The notes under the pieces are model-generated. The model was given only the letters and a program-made list of their open reading frames with translations, did not search any database and was not told where the DNA came from. Of a DNA stretch of 64,000 bases, positions 18,223 through 26,804 are shown in pieces. Numbering within the stretch: the first letter of the stretch is position 1; the number at the start of each line of letters is the position of its first letter. A program made the translations under genes and the position numbers. Source of the stretch: CAWABB01 sp963780165 (lineage in GTDB: Bacteria; Bacteroidota; Ignavibacteria; UBA10030; UBA6906); the NCBI GenBank assembly GCA_963780165.1, contig CAWABB010000006.1:372001-436000 (forward strand), in the 5' to 3' direction.

Positions 18223-18866
18223 CAAACGCCCCTGGCCGAAGGTTCCCACACGTACTTGTGCATTTGCAGCTGCATACGGACGGGGACGTGGCTCTCCAGA
18301 ATCCAGCCGGCCAGCGTGACCGGCTCCAGCTCGCCAAAGACCGGAGAGAAGATGAGGGGGCATCGGGCCGTAAGGTCGAGGTCCCGGATCCTGGCCACCG
18401 CCCAGTCGAAATCGGCCCTGTCTCGCAGGACGAACTTCAGCTCGTCGGTCTGCTTGAGCTCGGCGATATTTCCCCAGAGATTCCGGTCGCTCATCCCGCT
18501 CCCGGGGCATTTGATATCCATGATGCGGCGGACCCGGGGATCGACCGGGGCGATACTCACGGCCCCGCTGGTCTCCAGCATGACGTCGTATCCCCGGTCG
18601 CACAAGACGGCCATGAGCTCGAACGCCCCTGCCTGCAGCAGCGGCTCACCGCCTGTCACCTCAACGAGCTTGCACCGGAAGGCCTTGACCCGCTCGACGA
18701 CCTCGGAGACGCTCATTCGCGTCCCCTCATAAAAGGCGTACTCGGTGTCGCACCAGGTACAGCGGAGATTGCAGGCGGTGAGCCGTACAAAAACACAGGG
18801 GAATCCCGCCTGCGAGGATTCCCCTTGAATACTGTGGAAGATTTCGTTGACGACCAGCGAATTCAT
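18222..18866 (-). CDS. queE: 7-carboxy-7-deazaguanine synthase QueE (radical SAM)
   Basis: Radical-SAM ring-contracting enzyme that makes 7-carboxy-7-deazaguanine from carboxy-tetrahydropterin. The 214-aa protein has NEIFHSIQGESSQAG at the N-terminus, the cluster motif CNLRCTWCDTE (CxxxCxxC) and the SAM-binding EVTGGEPLLQ. The C-terminus has the FSPVFGEL and MQLQMHKYVW segments typical of the family. It is coupled to queC by a one-base overlap. Confidence 0.95.
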   Translation of the reverse strand: MNSLVVNEIFHSIQGESSQAGFPCVFVRLTACNLRCTWCDTEYAFYEGTRMSVSEVVERVKAFRCKLVEVTGGEPLLQAGAFELMAVLCDRGYDVMLETSGAVSIAPVDPRVRRIMDIKCPGSGMSDRNLWGNIAELKQTDELKFVLRDRADFDWAVARIRDLDLTARCPLIFSPVFGELEPVTLAGWILESHVPVRMQLQMHKYVWEPSARGV

Positions 18867-18949
18867 TGCGGGAGGCGTCCGTCAGCGTGTGCGGCCAACG
18901 TACGGAAAGCCCGCAGGAAATGCAACCGGTCAGAAAGCCGCGAAAGCGC

Positions 18950-19609
18950 TCAGGAAGAGCCCGGATGGCTCCGTCGGCGTGCGATGCAGTTGCGTATGGA
19001 CGCCACCACGAGATCGTCGTCCGCCGGCTTGGCGATGAAATCATCGACTCCAAACCGCTTGCCGGCCACCATGGTGTCGTGATCCAATCGGGCGGCAAAG
19101 AAGATGAACGATGTCGTGGAAAGGGCGCCGTTTGACCGGATCCGATGAAAGAGCTCGAGCCCCTCGGGGCCGCTCTCGAAGTTCACCTCGGATACGATGA
19201 CGTCCGGCTGCAGGGTCGCAAGGACTTCGACAGCTTCCTCGAAACTCGAGGCCCCCACGGTCTCGACCCCCTCCCGCTGTAGACTGTGCGAGAGCGAGGT
19301 GAGCACGCGTTCGTCCTGGTCGACGAGGAGTACGGTGGCCGCCCGTTCGCGGGCCGCTGCGCGCCCCTGTTGTGCCTGCCCATTTCCGTTGCTGTGATGC
19401 GTCAAGCGATCAAGGCGTTCGGAAACGACGCGTTCAAGATCCCGGTATGCTCCCGATTCGGGATCAATTTCTGCGACCTTTCTGATCGCCTCCTGTGCTG
19501 CGCTGAAGCGCGACATACCGATGCATTCCTGGGCGTGCTCCAGATAGTGCTCCGCCTTCGCACGCCGATATTCATCGGGTGTCAAGAAATCCTGAGAGTT
19601 TTGTTCCAT
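18950..19609 (-). CDS. Receiver-domain protein with Glu in place of the phosphoacceptor Asp
   Basis: Cytoplasmic 219-aa protein. Residues about 15-70 look like a TPR-type helical hairpin (HYLEHAQECIGMSRFSAAQE). A Gln/Gly/Ala-rich linker (73-90) joins it to a CheY-like receiver domain (about 92-215). The acidic pocket is present (LLVDQDE, D97/D99) and the conserved Lys-Pro is present (FIAKP, K194). The phosphoacceptor strand, however, reads DVIVSEVNFESG, putting E141 where Asp is expected. It has no output domain. It stands alone after queE, 83 bp away, and no histidine kinase is nearby. A pseudo-receiver or a permanently 'on' mimic is the likely interpretation. Confidence 0.82.
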   Translation of the reverse strand: MEQNSQDFLTPDEYRRAKAEHYLEHAQECIGMSRFSAAQEAIRKVAEIDPESGAYRDLERVVSERLDRLTHHSNGNGQAQQGRAAARERAATVLLVDQDERVLTSLSHSLQREGVETVGASSFEEAVEVLATLQPDVIVSEVNFESGPEGLELFHRIRSNGALSTTSFIFFAARLDHDTMVAGKRFGVDDFIAKPADDDLVVASIRNCIARRRSHPGSS

Positions 19610-19846
19610 CCGGCTTGGACGGTGATGAGAATGTTGGGCGGGGGAGGCATTGAAATGTACGTATGAATATATGGCCCGGGACAGGTGATGGATGTGTTGG
19701 GCGTCACCAAAGGATGGTTCTTGCGGAAAATGCCGTTTTGGGGGGTGTTTCGATAGATACCGTCACCCATGTCCCCCAACATGCCACCGCGGTCAGCAAT
19801 CCCAACGTGGCGACCCGTCAGGAAGATGACAGGACGGCCACGGGCG

Positions 19847-20695
19847 TCAGGGGTCGATCAGTCCCCGGGAGAGGAGCACGTAGAGAAGGAGTCCGAGCGC
19901 GAGGCGGTACCAGACGAAGATCATCGTGCTGTGCGAGCGGAGGTACCGTAGGAGCCACGCGATGGCGGCGTACCCCGCGACGCCGGATACGATGGTCGCA
20001 ATGATCAGGTTACCGACGCCAAGCTCGAAGACGGAAGGGTCGATCCTGGTCATTTCGAACACCCCGCTCGCAAAGACAGCCGGGATGCTCAGCAGAAAGG
20101 AGAACCTGGCGGCATCGTCGCGGCGGAGTCCGAGAAAGAGGCCGGCGGTCAGCGTGGTGCCGGAGCGGGACGACCCCGGGATGAGGGCAAGCGCCTGCGC
20201 CGCGCCGATGATCAGGGCGTCAAACCAGGTCAGCTCCGCGGCCGTGCGCGTGTGGCGCGACACCCGTTCGGCGAGCCACAACAGGAGGGCGAGGCCGATC
20301 AGACTCGCGGCCATCACCGCGGTGGTCTTGGTCAGCACCCCCTCGATGACGTGTTTGAAGGCGAACCCGATCAGCACGACGGGAACCGTGCCGACGATAA
20401 TGGCAAGGGCGAGGCGGGAGTCGGCGCTGTACGACGCAAACCTGAGCCCGTGGGCACGCAGGTCACGCAGCAACGCGGTGGCCATCGCCACAATATCGCG
20501 CCAGAAGTAGACGACGACGGCTGCGAGCGTGCCAAGCTGCATGACCGCGATGAATGCTGTCCACGCTTCCGGATGCGCGGGATTGATGAGCCCGAGGACT
20601 TTGCCGGAGAGCGTGAGGTGCGCGGTGCTGCTGATGGGGAGAAACTCTGTCGCTCCCTGCACGATTCCTAGCAGGACGGCAATCCATGGGTTCAC
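19847..20695 (-). CDS. uppP: Undecaprenyl-diphosphatase UppP (BacA)
   Basis: Inner-membrane phosphatase that recycles undecaprenyl pyrophosphate for cell-wall synthesis; it also gives bacitracin tolerance. The 282-aa protein has about eight membrane helices. It carries both catalytic segments: GIVQGATEFLPISSTAHL at the N-terminus and ALIPGSSRSGTTLTAGL near residue 180. Length is standard. It has its own promoter upstream (20727-20755) and lies 67 bp after the decarboxylase beta gene. The 237 bp downstream (19610-19846) show no gene. Confidence 0.96.
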   Translation of the reverse strand: MNPWIAVLLGIVQGATEFLPISSTAHLTLSGKVLGLINPAHPEAWTAFIAVMQLGTLAAVVVYFWRDIVAMATALLRDLRAHGLRFASYSADSRLALAIIVGTVPVVLIGFAFKHVIEGVLTKTTAVMAASLIGLALLLWLAERVSRHTRTAAELTWFDALIIGAAQALALIPGSSRSGTTLTAGLFLGLRRDDAARFSFLLSIPAVFASGVFEMTRIDPSVFELGVGNLIIATIVSGVAGYAAIAWLLRYLRSHSTMIFVWYRLALGLLLYVLLSRGLIDP

Positions 20696-20726
20696 TGGCG
20701 CTCACTCCGTAGTGGTGGAAGCAGAA

Positions 20727-20755
20727 AATATACCACGGTTGCGCCAGAAACACAA
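20727..20755 (-). promoter_or_regulatory. Sigma70-type promoter of uppP
   Basis: On the minus strand: TTGTGT (20755-20750), 17-base spacer, TATATT (20732-20727). It sits in the 67-bp gap between the decarboxylase beta gene and uppP, about 30 bp before the uppP start. Confidence 0.6.
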
Positions 20756-20762
20756 CGTAGGC

Positions 20763-21894
20763 TTACCCCAGGATCGCGAGCAGCACGCCGGCGGCGATCG
20801 CGGTGCCGATCACCCCCGCAACGTTCGGTCCCATCGCGTGCATCAGGAGATAGTTGTGCGGATTGTACTCCTGCCCGACGTTGTGGGAGACGCGCGCCGC
20901 CATGGGGACTGCCGACACACCGGCCGAGCCGATGAGGGGGTTGACCTTACCGCCGGTCAGACGATACATCAGCTTCCCGAACAGCACCCCTCCGACGGTC
21001 GAAAATCCGAATGCGATCACGCCGAGCGAGAGAATCTTGAGGGTTTCCAGCCTGAGGAATACCTCGGCCCCCATCGTCATGCCGACGCAGGTCCCGAGGA
21101 AGAATGTCACGATATTGATCAGCTCGTTCTGGGCCATATTGGTGAGGCGCTCGACGACTCCGCTTTCGCGCAGGAGGTTTCCGCCCATCAGCATGGCAAG
21201 CAGCGGCGCCGCCGGGGGAACGATGAGGACGCCGATCGCGGCGACCACGAGCGGGAAGATGATCTTGACCTTCTTCGACACGGGCCTGGGAGTTTCCATC
21301 ACGACGAGCCGCTCCTTTTCCGTCGTGAGCGCCCGCATGATCGGGGGTTGTATCAGCGGAACGAGAGCCATGTACGAGTATGCCGACACGGCGATCGGGC
21401 CCAGCAGATGCGGGGCAAGCTTCAGCGTGAGGTAGATGGCGGTGGGCCCGTCGGCGCCGCCGATGATGCCGATAGCCGCGGCTTCCTTCAGGTTGAATCC
21501 GAGCGCGACCGCCATGAGCAGCGCAATGAAGACGCCGAACTGCGCGGCCGCTCCCAGCAGGAATGTCTTCGGATTCGCCAGCAGCGGCCCGAAATCGGTC
21601 ATGGCGCCGATACCCAGAAAGATCAACGGCGGAAAGATTTCGAGCTCAATCCCCTTCGAGAGGTAATAATAGAGGCCGCCGATCGCGTCGCCTTCGGGAG
21701 GTGTCAGCAGGCCGCTGCCCGGAAGGTTGGCAAGAAATGCGCCGAGGCCGATCGGCAGCAGGAGCAAGGGCTCGAAACCCGCGCCGGATCGCAAGGTAGA
21801 TCAGCAGACAGGCCACCCCGAGCATGGCGACCTGACCCCAGGTCAGCATCCAGAACCCCATGCCGTGGAGGAATCGTTGAATGTTCTCGGCCAT
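20763..21894 (-). CDS. mmdB: Na+-transporting methylmalonyl-CoA/oxaloacetate decarboxylase beta subunit, +1 frameshift near its N-terminus
   Basis: Membrane subunit that couples decarboxylation of carboxybiotin to Na+ export. Translation from the ATG at 21894 (after GGGGGAG) gives the normal N-terminus MAENIQRFLHGMGFWMLTWG and IYLAIRRGF, then runs out of frame. The rest of the protein (GFEPLLLLPIGLGAFLANLP onward) is intact in the +1 frame to 20763. The shift falls at CGC GGG TTT CGA (about 21774-21786): dropping one G of the GGG run, or a +1 slip on TTT-C, restores the family sequence. Key residues are kept: GIIGGADGPTAIY and the NPLIGSAGVSAVPMAARVSH helix. Read through, it is about 376 aa, the family size. 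It may be an assembly indel, a recent mutation or programmed frameshifting. Confidence 0.85.
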
Positions 21895-21905
21895 AGGAGC
21901 TCCCC

Positions 21906-22298
21906 CTACTCGAAGGTCAGGAGTGACTGCCCGGCCTCGATCCTGTCGCTCACTTTCACCTTGATCGCCTTGATCTTCCCGGTCTGCGGCGACGAGATGT
22001 TCGTCTTCATCTTCATCGCTTCCAGGATGAACAGGATGTCGTTCTCCTTCACCGACTGCCCTTCCTTGACAGGAATCTCCAGCACGACGCCGTTGATCGG
22101 CGAGGTGAGCGTCTTCTTGTCGGCGGCGGTGGAACGTGTTTTCGTCGGGATCGGCGCCGTGGGAGGCGTGATGTAGCTGTCCACGGTGCGCACCGGCGGG
22201 CGGAACGGCGGGAGCTGGTCCGTCACGTCGTCGTCCGAAACGACTTCGACATCCACCTCGTAGCGTTTGCCGTTGACCGTGATCAGGAGCTTTTTCAT
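21906..22298 (-). CDS. mmdC: Biotin carboxyl carrier subunit of the Na+-pumping decarboxylase
   Basis: Carries CO2 as carboxybiotin from the carboxyltransferase to the membrane beta subunit. The 130-aa protein starts MKKLLITVNGKRYEVDVEVV and has a Pro/Thr-rich hinge (about 45-75). It ends with a biotinyl domain holding the attachment motif EAMKMKTNI (biotinyl Lys in AMKM). The start at 22298 is chosen because it overlaps the gamma stop by 4 bp (ATGA) and AGAGGA lies upstream; the frame remains open 22 codons further up. The beta gene follows 11 bp later. Confidence 0.92.
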   Translation of the reverse strand: MKKLLITVNGKRYEVDVEVVSDDDVTDQLPPFRPPVRTVDSYITPPTAPIPTKTRSTAADKKTLTSPINGVVLEIPVKEGQSVKENDILFILEAMKMKTNISSPQTGKIKAIKVKVSDRIEAGQSLLTFE

Positions 22299-22651
22299 GT
22301 CGTGGATTTCCTCTTTGGAATTGCGTGTGAAGCCATGATATTCAGACGGCCCGTGCTGGTCCATGCGCCGGTGGCGGCGCCGTCGAGGAAGCGCATGCGC
22401 CGGATGCGCACGGGCTTCCGGATGGCGACCGCGGCAGCCGCCGTCAGGACCGCAACGAGCTCGTCGTTCACGTCCTGCTGTTCGGGCGTCGCCTCGACCC
22501 TGGCGGTGTACCGCCGGATGCGGAAGAGATTAAACCGTTCGTCGGAGGCCCTCAGGGCGACGATCAGCCCGGCAAACAGGAGCAGCGAGAGAAAAACGAC
22601 GCCCATCCCCACCACCAGGATCAGCGACGCCTCGAGCATGAGATCGAGCAT
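22295..22651 (-). CDS. Decarboxylase gamma/delta (OadG-like) membrane-anchor subunit
   Basis: Small subunit that anchors and assembles the Na+-pump decarboxylase. The 118-aa protein has one N-terminal transmembrane helix (SLILVVGMGVVFLSLLLFAGLI split across residues 9-31) with the OadG 'GMGVVF' signature. A soluble tail follows with a conserved ELVAVLTAAAAVAIRK helix and a basic C-terminus. It is placed between the carboxyltransferase (13 bp upstream) and the biotin carrier (4-bp overlap), exactly the OadG/MmdD position. Confidence 0.85.
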   Translation of the reverse strand: MLDLMLEASLILVVGMGVVFLSLLLFAGLIVALRASDERFNLFRIRRYTARVEATPEQQDVNDELVAVLTAAAAVAIRKPVRIRRMRFLDGAATGAWTSTGRLNIMASHAIPKRKSTT

Positions 22652-22664
22652 GGGCGGCTCCGTA

Positions 22665-24218
22665 TCAGAGTGGGATCAGGCCGTGTTTCTTCTGCGGCCG
22701 GAGGTCGCGCTTGTTCCGGAGCGACTCGAGCGCCACAGACAGGTACGCCCTCGTCCGCCGGGGTTCGATGACCGCGTCAATCATCCCTTTCCCTGCGGCC
22801 TGATAGGGGGTTGAAAACTGCACCCGGTACTCCTCGATCAGCTCTTTCCGGCGACCCTTCGGATCGGGCGCGGCCTTGATGTCGTTCCGGAACAGGACGT
22901 TCACCGCCCCTTCGGCGCCCATCACGGCGATCTCGGCCGTGGGCCATGCGGCCACGCGGTCGGCCCCCAGGCTCTTCGCGCACATCGCGAGGTACGCCCC
23001 GCCGTACGCCTTCCGGATGACAATGGAGATCTTTGGCACCGTTGCGGCGGAGAACGAGAACAGCATCTTCGCTCCGTGGCGGATGATCCCGCCGAACTCC
23101 TGCTCGACGCCCGGGAGGAACCCCGGAACGTCCACAAACGACACCAGCGGGATATTGAAGGCGTTGCAGAAGCGGATGAACCGCGACGCCTTGTCCGACG
23201 CGTCGATGTCGATCGCCCCGAACTTCACGACCGGCTGGTTCGCCACGACGCCGATCACCCGCCCGTTCACCCGCGCAAATGCGACAATCATATTCCGGGC
23301 GTAATGGCTCTGGACTTCGAAGAGCGTGCCGGGATCGACGACCCTGTTCAGGATCTCAAACATGTCGTACGATTCGCGCGAATCGTCGGGGAGAATCGCG
23401 TTGAGCGAATCGTCCTCGATCATGAGCAGATCCCCCGTCGCATGTGACGGCGGATCTTCCGTGTTGTTGTTGGGGAGATAGCTCAGCAGCGTCTGGACAA
23501 TCTCCACCGCGTCAGCATCGTCGCGCGCGATGAAATGCACGTTGCCGCTGTACGATGCCTGTGCCATTGCGCCGCCCAGCTCCTCCGCCGAGATCACCTC
23601 GCCGGTGGCTTCCTTGATCACTTCAGGGCCGGCGATGAACAGCTGCCCCGTGCCCTGGACCATCACGATGAAGTCCATCAACGCGGGGGAATACGCTGCG
23701 CCGCCTGCACACGGACCGGCAATGACCGCGATCTGCGGGACCACCCCCGAGAGGAGCGTATTATAGTAGAAGATCCTCCCGTAGCCGCGCAGGGAGTCGA
23801 CGCCCTCCTGGATCCTGGCTCCGCCGCTGTCGTTGAACGCCACGTAGGGGGCGCCGGCCTTCAGCGCCATGTCCATGATCTCGCATATCTTCCGGGCGTG
23901 CATCCAGCCGACGCTTCCGCCCATCACGGTGAAGTCCTGCGAGGAGGCGTACACCAGCCGCCCGCGCACCGCCCCGAGCCCCGTGACGACCCCGTCACCC
24001 GGGAGTTCGCGGCCCGCCATTCCGAAGGCCGTCGCGGAATGGGCGACGTAGCGGAACAGCTCATCGTAAAACCCGTTGTCGAAGAAGAGGTGCAGACGCT
24101 CGTGCGCCGTCATCTTCCCGGCCTTGTGCTGCGCCTCGATCTTCTCCGGGCCGCCGCCGAGCACCGTGCGCGCGTTCTTCTCGCGCAACACCTGAAGCTT
24201 TTCCTGAACTGTCTGCAT
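22665..24218 (-). CDS. mmdA: Methylmalonyl-CoA decarboxylase alpha subunit / acyl-CoA carboxyltransferase
   Basis: Cytoplasmic carboxyltransferase that moves the carboxyl of (S)-methylmalonyl-CoA to biotin, giving propionyl-CoA; 517 aa. Crotonase-like halves are complete. The acyl-CoA pocket reads FNDSGGARIQEGVDSLRGYG and the oxyanion loops include IAGPCAGGAAYSPAL and the second-half VDVPGFLPGVEQEFGGIIRHG and YGGAYLAM. The start at 24218 follows CGGAA and avoids overlapping the epimerase; the frame extends 18 codons upstream. Propionyl-CoA carboxylase beta is the close alternative, but the membrane subunits beside it favour the decarboxylase. Confidence 0.93.
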   Translation of the reverse strand: MQTVQEKLQVLREKNARTVLGGGPEKIEAQHKAGKMTAHERLHLFFDNGFYDELFRYVAHSATAFGMAGRELPGDGVVTGLGAVRGRLVYASSQDFTVMGGSVGWMHARKICEIMDMALKAGAPYVAFNDSGGARIQEGVDSLRGYGRIFYYNTLLSGVVPQIAVIAGPCAGGAAYSPALMDFIVMVQGTGQLFIAGPEVIKEATGEVISAEELGGAMAQASYSGNVHFIARDDADAVEIVQTLLSYLPNNNTEDPPSHATGDLLMIEDDSLNAILPDDSRESYDMFEILNRVVDPGTLFEVQSHYARNMIVAFARVNGRVIGVVANQPVVKFGAIDIDASDKASRFIRFCNAFNIPLVSFVDVPGFLPGVEQEFGGIIRHGAKMLFSFSAATVPKISIVIRKAYGGAYLAMCAKSLGADRVAAWPTAEIAVMGAEGAVNVLFRNDIKAAPDPKGRRKELIEEYRVQFSTPYQAAGKGMIDAVIEPRRTRAYLSVALESLRNKRDLRPQKKHGLIPL

Positions 24219-24232
24219 GCGCTGAGTTCCGT

Positions 24233-24637
24233 TTATGGATGTTCGCACAGCTCCGTCAGCACGCCGTGACACGACTTCGGATGGATGAACGCGATCCGCA
24301 GCCCCTCCGCTCCTGCACGGCCCGTCCTGTCGATGAGCTGCAGTCCTTCGCCTTCGAGGCGCGCCAGGGCTCCGTCCAGACCGCTCACTGCGAAAGCGAT
24401 ATGATGAATTCCTTCCCCGCGCTTCTCGATGAACTTCGCGATTGGCCCGCCAGGCGACGTGGATTCCAGCAGCTCGATCTTGGTCTGTCCGACCTTGAAA
24501 AACGCCGTCCTGACGTTCTGGTCCGCGACTTCTTCGACGGCATAACAGTCGGTCCCCAGCAGCAAACGGAACCTGGGAATCGCTTCCTCAAGTCTCGCGA
24601 CGGCGATCCCGATGTGCTCGATGTGCGTTGGTGTCAT
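24233..24637 (-). CDS. mce: Methylmalonyl-CoA epimerase
   Basis: Interconverts (R)- and (S)-methylmalonyl-CoA, linking the mutase to the decarboxylase. The 134-aa VOC-fold protein starts MTPTHIEHIGIAVARLEEA. It has the metal ligands H in IEHIGIAV, Q/E in TKIELLE, H in GIHHIAFAV and E in VLTELCEH. The start at 24637 is chosen for homology; an in-frame ATG lies 14 codons upstream. It sits between the mutase (60 bp) and mmdA (14 bp). Confidence 0.94.
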   Translation of the reverse strand: MTPTHIEHIGIAVARLEEAIPRFRLLLGTDCYAVEEVADQNVRTAFFKVGQTKIELLESTSPGGPIAKFIEKRGEGIHHIAFAVSGLDGALARLEGEGLQLIDRTGRAGAEGLRIAFIHPKSCHGVLTELCEHP

Positions 24638-24697
24638 ATGCTGTCCGTGCAATGCTGAAATGGTTGCTGCCGCCGGCACGCCTCCAACCGCGCGCGC

Positions 24698-26380
24698 TCA
24701 GATGACGATGTGCTCCTTGTACTCCCCGAACACCCCCCGGAGGACGTCGCAGATCTCGCCCACGGTCGCGTATTCCCGAACTGCGTCCAGGATGGGCGGC
24801 ATCAGGTTCGCGTCCCCTTCCGCGGCAGTCCGCAACGCCTTCAACGCGCGGGCGACAGCCTCTCCGCTCCTCCGGGCCCGCAGGGCCCTGAGCGAAGCGC
24901 TCTGCTCGTCCTGCACATGGCGATCGATCCGGAGGAGATTCTCCGGAGGCTGCTCCAGTATCTGGTACCGGTTCACGCCCACGACGATCTTGCGTTCATC
25001 CTCCACTTCACGCGCGTATCTGTACGCCGCCTTCTGGATCTCCATCTGGACGAAACCCGCCTCGATGGCCTCCACCATGCCGCCGAGCGCATCGATCTGC
25101 GCAATCAGGGCGGCCGCGTCGCGCTCGATGGCGTCGGTCATCGCCTCCACGAAGTACGACCCTCCCAGCGGATCGATCGTGTTCGCCGCGCCGCTTTCGA
25201 ACGCGACGATCTGCTGCGTCCGCAGCGCGATGCGAACCGAGTCTTCGCTCGGCAGCGCAAGGGCCTCGTCGCGGGAGTTGGTGTGCAGGCTCTGGGCCCC
25301 GCCCAGGATGGCGGCCAGCGTCTGAATCGTGACGCGCACGATATTGTTGTCCACCTGCTGCGCCGTGAGCGTCGACCCGGCTGTCTGCGCGTGAAACCGG
25401 AGCGTCATCGATTTCGGCTGCTTCGCGCCGAAGCGCTCCTTCATGACGCGGGCCCACAGCCTCCTGGCCGCGCGGAACTTGGCCACTTCCTCCAGAAGAT
25501 CGTTGTGCGCGTTGAAGAAGAAGGAGAGCTGCCCCGCGAATGCGTCGACGTCCAGGCCGGCCTGCACCGCCGCGGCCACATAGGCGATTCCGTCGGCCAG
25601 CGTGAATCCCACTTCCTGCGCGGCCGTCGACCCGGCCTCGCGGATGTGATACCCCGAGATCGAGATGGTGTTCCACTTCGGGACTTCCCGCGCGCAGTAG
25701 GCGAAGATGTCGGTAATGAGCCGCATCGAGGGCCTCGGCGGAAAGATGTACGTCCCGCGCGCGATGTACTCCTTCAGAATGTCGTTCTGAATCGTGCCGC
25801 TGATCTCGGTCCGCTTCGCCCCCTGCTTCTCCGCAACCGCGATGTACATGGCGAGGAGCACGGCTGCGGGAGCATTGATCGTCATCGATGTCGACACCCT
25901 GTCGAGCGGGATGCCGTCAAACAACAGTTCCATGTCCGCAAGGCTGTCGATCGCTACGCCAACCTTCCCCACTTCTCCGTCGGCCGGCTGCGCGTCGCTG
26001 TCGTATCCGATCTGTGTCGGCAGGTCGAAAGCCACGGAGAGGCCGGACTGCCCCTGCTCCAGCAGATACCTGTAGCGCGCGTTCGACTCCCGGGCGGTTC
26101 CGAACCCGGCATACTGCCGCATCGTCCAGAGCCTTCCCCGGTACATCGTCGGCTGAATGCCGCGGGTGAAAGGATAGCGTCCGGGAAATCCCAGCCTCTC
26201 GATGTAGTCGGCCTCGCGCGTGTCGGCGGGTGTGTAGAGCGGATTCACCGGAACGAATGAGGTCGTCGTGAACTCCGGTTCGCGTTCGGGAGTCCGAGCG
26301 ATCGTCTTCTTGTAGACCGCGCGATCCCATTCCTCGATCGCATTCAAGAGGTCTGCGGTGGCACGAGCGGCATCGGTCAT
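24698..26380 (-). CDS. mcmA1: Methylmalonyl-CoA mutase large (catalytic) subunit, without the B12-binding domain
   Basis: TIM-barrel catalytic part of the B12-dependent rearrangement of succinyl-CoA and (R)-methylmalonyl-CoA. The 560-aa protein shows the expected blocks: FPYTRGIQPTMY-like segment (YPFTRGIQPTMYRGRLWTM), the SVAFDLPTQIGYDSD loop, SGTIQNDILKEYIARGTYIF, ISGYHIREAGST and FFNAHND, plus QTAGSTLTAQQ and NTIDPLGGSYFVE. The C-terminus stops about where the mutase barrel ends; there is no DxHxxG cobalamin domain, so a separate small subunit must be encoded elsewhere. The start is placed at 26380 by alignment. It heads the epimerase-decarboxylase operon; a 424-bp gap lies upstream. Confidence 0.94.
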   Translation of the reverse strand: MTDAARATADLLNAIEEWDRAVYKKTIARTPEREPEFTTTSFVPVNPLYTPADTREADYIERLGFPGRYPFTRGIQPTMYRGRLWTMRQYAGFGTARESNARYRYLLEQGQSGLSVAFDLPTQIGYDSDAQPADGEVGKVGVAIDSLADMELLFDGIPLDRVSTSMTINAPAAVLLAMYIAVAEKQGAKRTEISGTIQNDILKEYIARGTYIFPPRPSMRLITDIFAYCAREVPKWNTISISGYHIREAGSTAAQEVGFTLADGIAYVAAAVQAGLDVDAFAGQLSFFFNAHNDLLEEVAKFRAARRLWARVMKERFGAKQPKSMTLRFHAQTAGSTLTAQQVDNNIVRVTIQTLAAILGGAQSLHTNSRDEALALPSEDSVRIALRTQQIVAFESGAANTIDPLGGSYFVEAMTDAIERDAAALIAQIDALGGMVEAIEAGFVQMEIQKAAYRYAREVEDERKIVVGVNRYQILEQPPENLLRIDRHVQDEQSASLRALRARRSGEAVARALKALRTAAEGDANLMPPILDAVREYATVGEICDVLRGVFGEYKEHIVI

Positions 26381-26621
26381 GGGCGGCTCTTTCGCTTCAC
26401 GGGGACATCGGGCACTTGAGGGGAAAGAAGCGACATCAGGAGGAATCACGCAAGTTTCATACCAGACCAATGCTGAAGATTCAGGGTTGTCGGGTGATTC
26501 CCGGAGGCTGCCGTGGGGGGATTTCCTACCGCTGGGAATACCTTCTCAAAAGATGGGGGTATTTGCTCAAATGGAAGGATTCGCGGGAGCAATGAATCGG
26601 CCTGATCCGACTCCCCTGGTT

Positions 26622-26696
26622 GAGGTTGGGCGGGGTGAGGTTGGGCGGGGTGAGGTCGGGCGGAGTGTGGTCGGGAGGAACATGGTCGGGAGGAGT
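26622..26696. repeat. 15-bp tandem repeat upstream of the methylmalonyl-CoA operon
   Basis: Five 15-bp units (26622, 26637, 26652, 26667, 26682) of the form GAGGTTGGGCGGGGT, drifting to GTGGTCGGGAGGAGT, followed by a 4-base partial unit. They lie in the 424-bp gap 26381-26804 between the TIGR01777 gene and the mutase start. The array is strongly G-rich on the plus strand (GGG/GGGG runs). The rest of the gap shows no gene; a frame across it (26526-26804 minus) gives a Pro-rich repeat peptide with no family match. No convincing promoter was found. Confidence 0.88.
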
Positions 26697-26804
26697 GTGG
26701 CCACGCCCGAGCGAGGACTTCCCCGTGTCTGCTTCGCTCAGGTGCGGGCTCGGGCAGGTTCGGCCAGACCCCGGGCTCCGCGCTGCGGGCGTGCGCGGGT
26801 TCAA

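Noticed and set aside
19582..19782. 66-codon minus-strand frame upstream of the Glu-receiver gene
   Set aside because: Overlaps the receiver gene's first codons in another frame and has no recognisable content.
26526..26804. 92-codon minus-strand frame with PPDHT/PPNLT repeats
   Set aside because: The repeat peptide is explained by the 15-bp DNA tandem array; flanking codons match no family and no start signal is seen.
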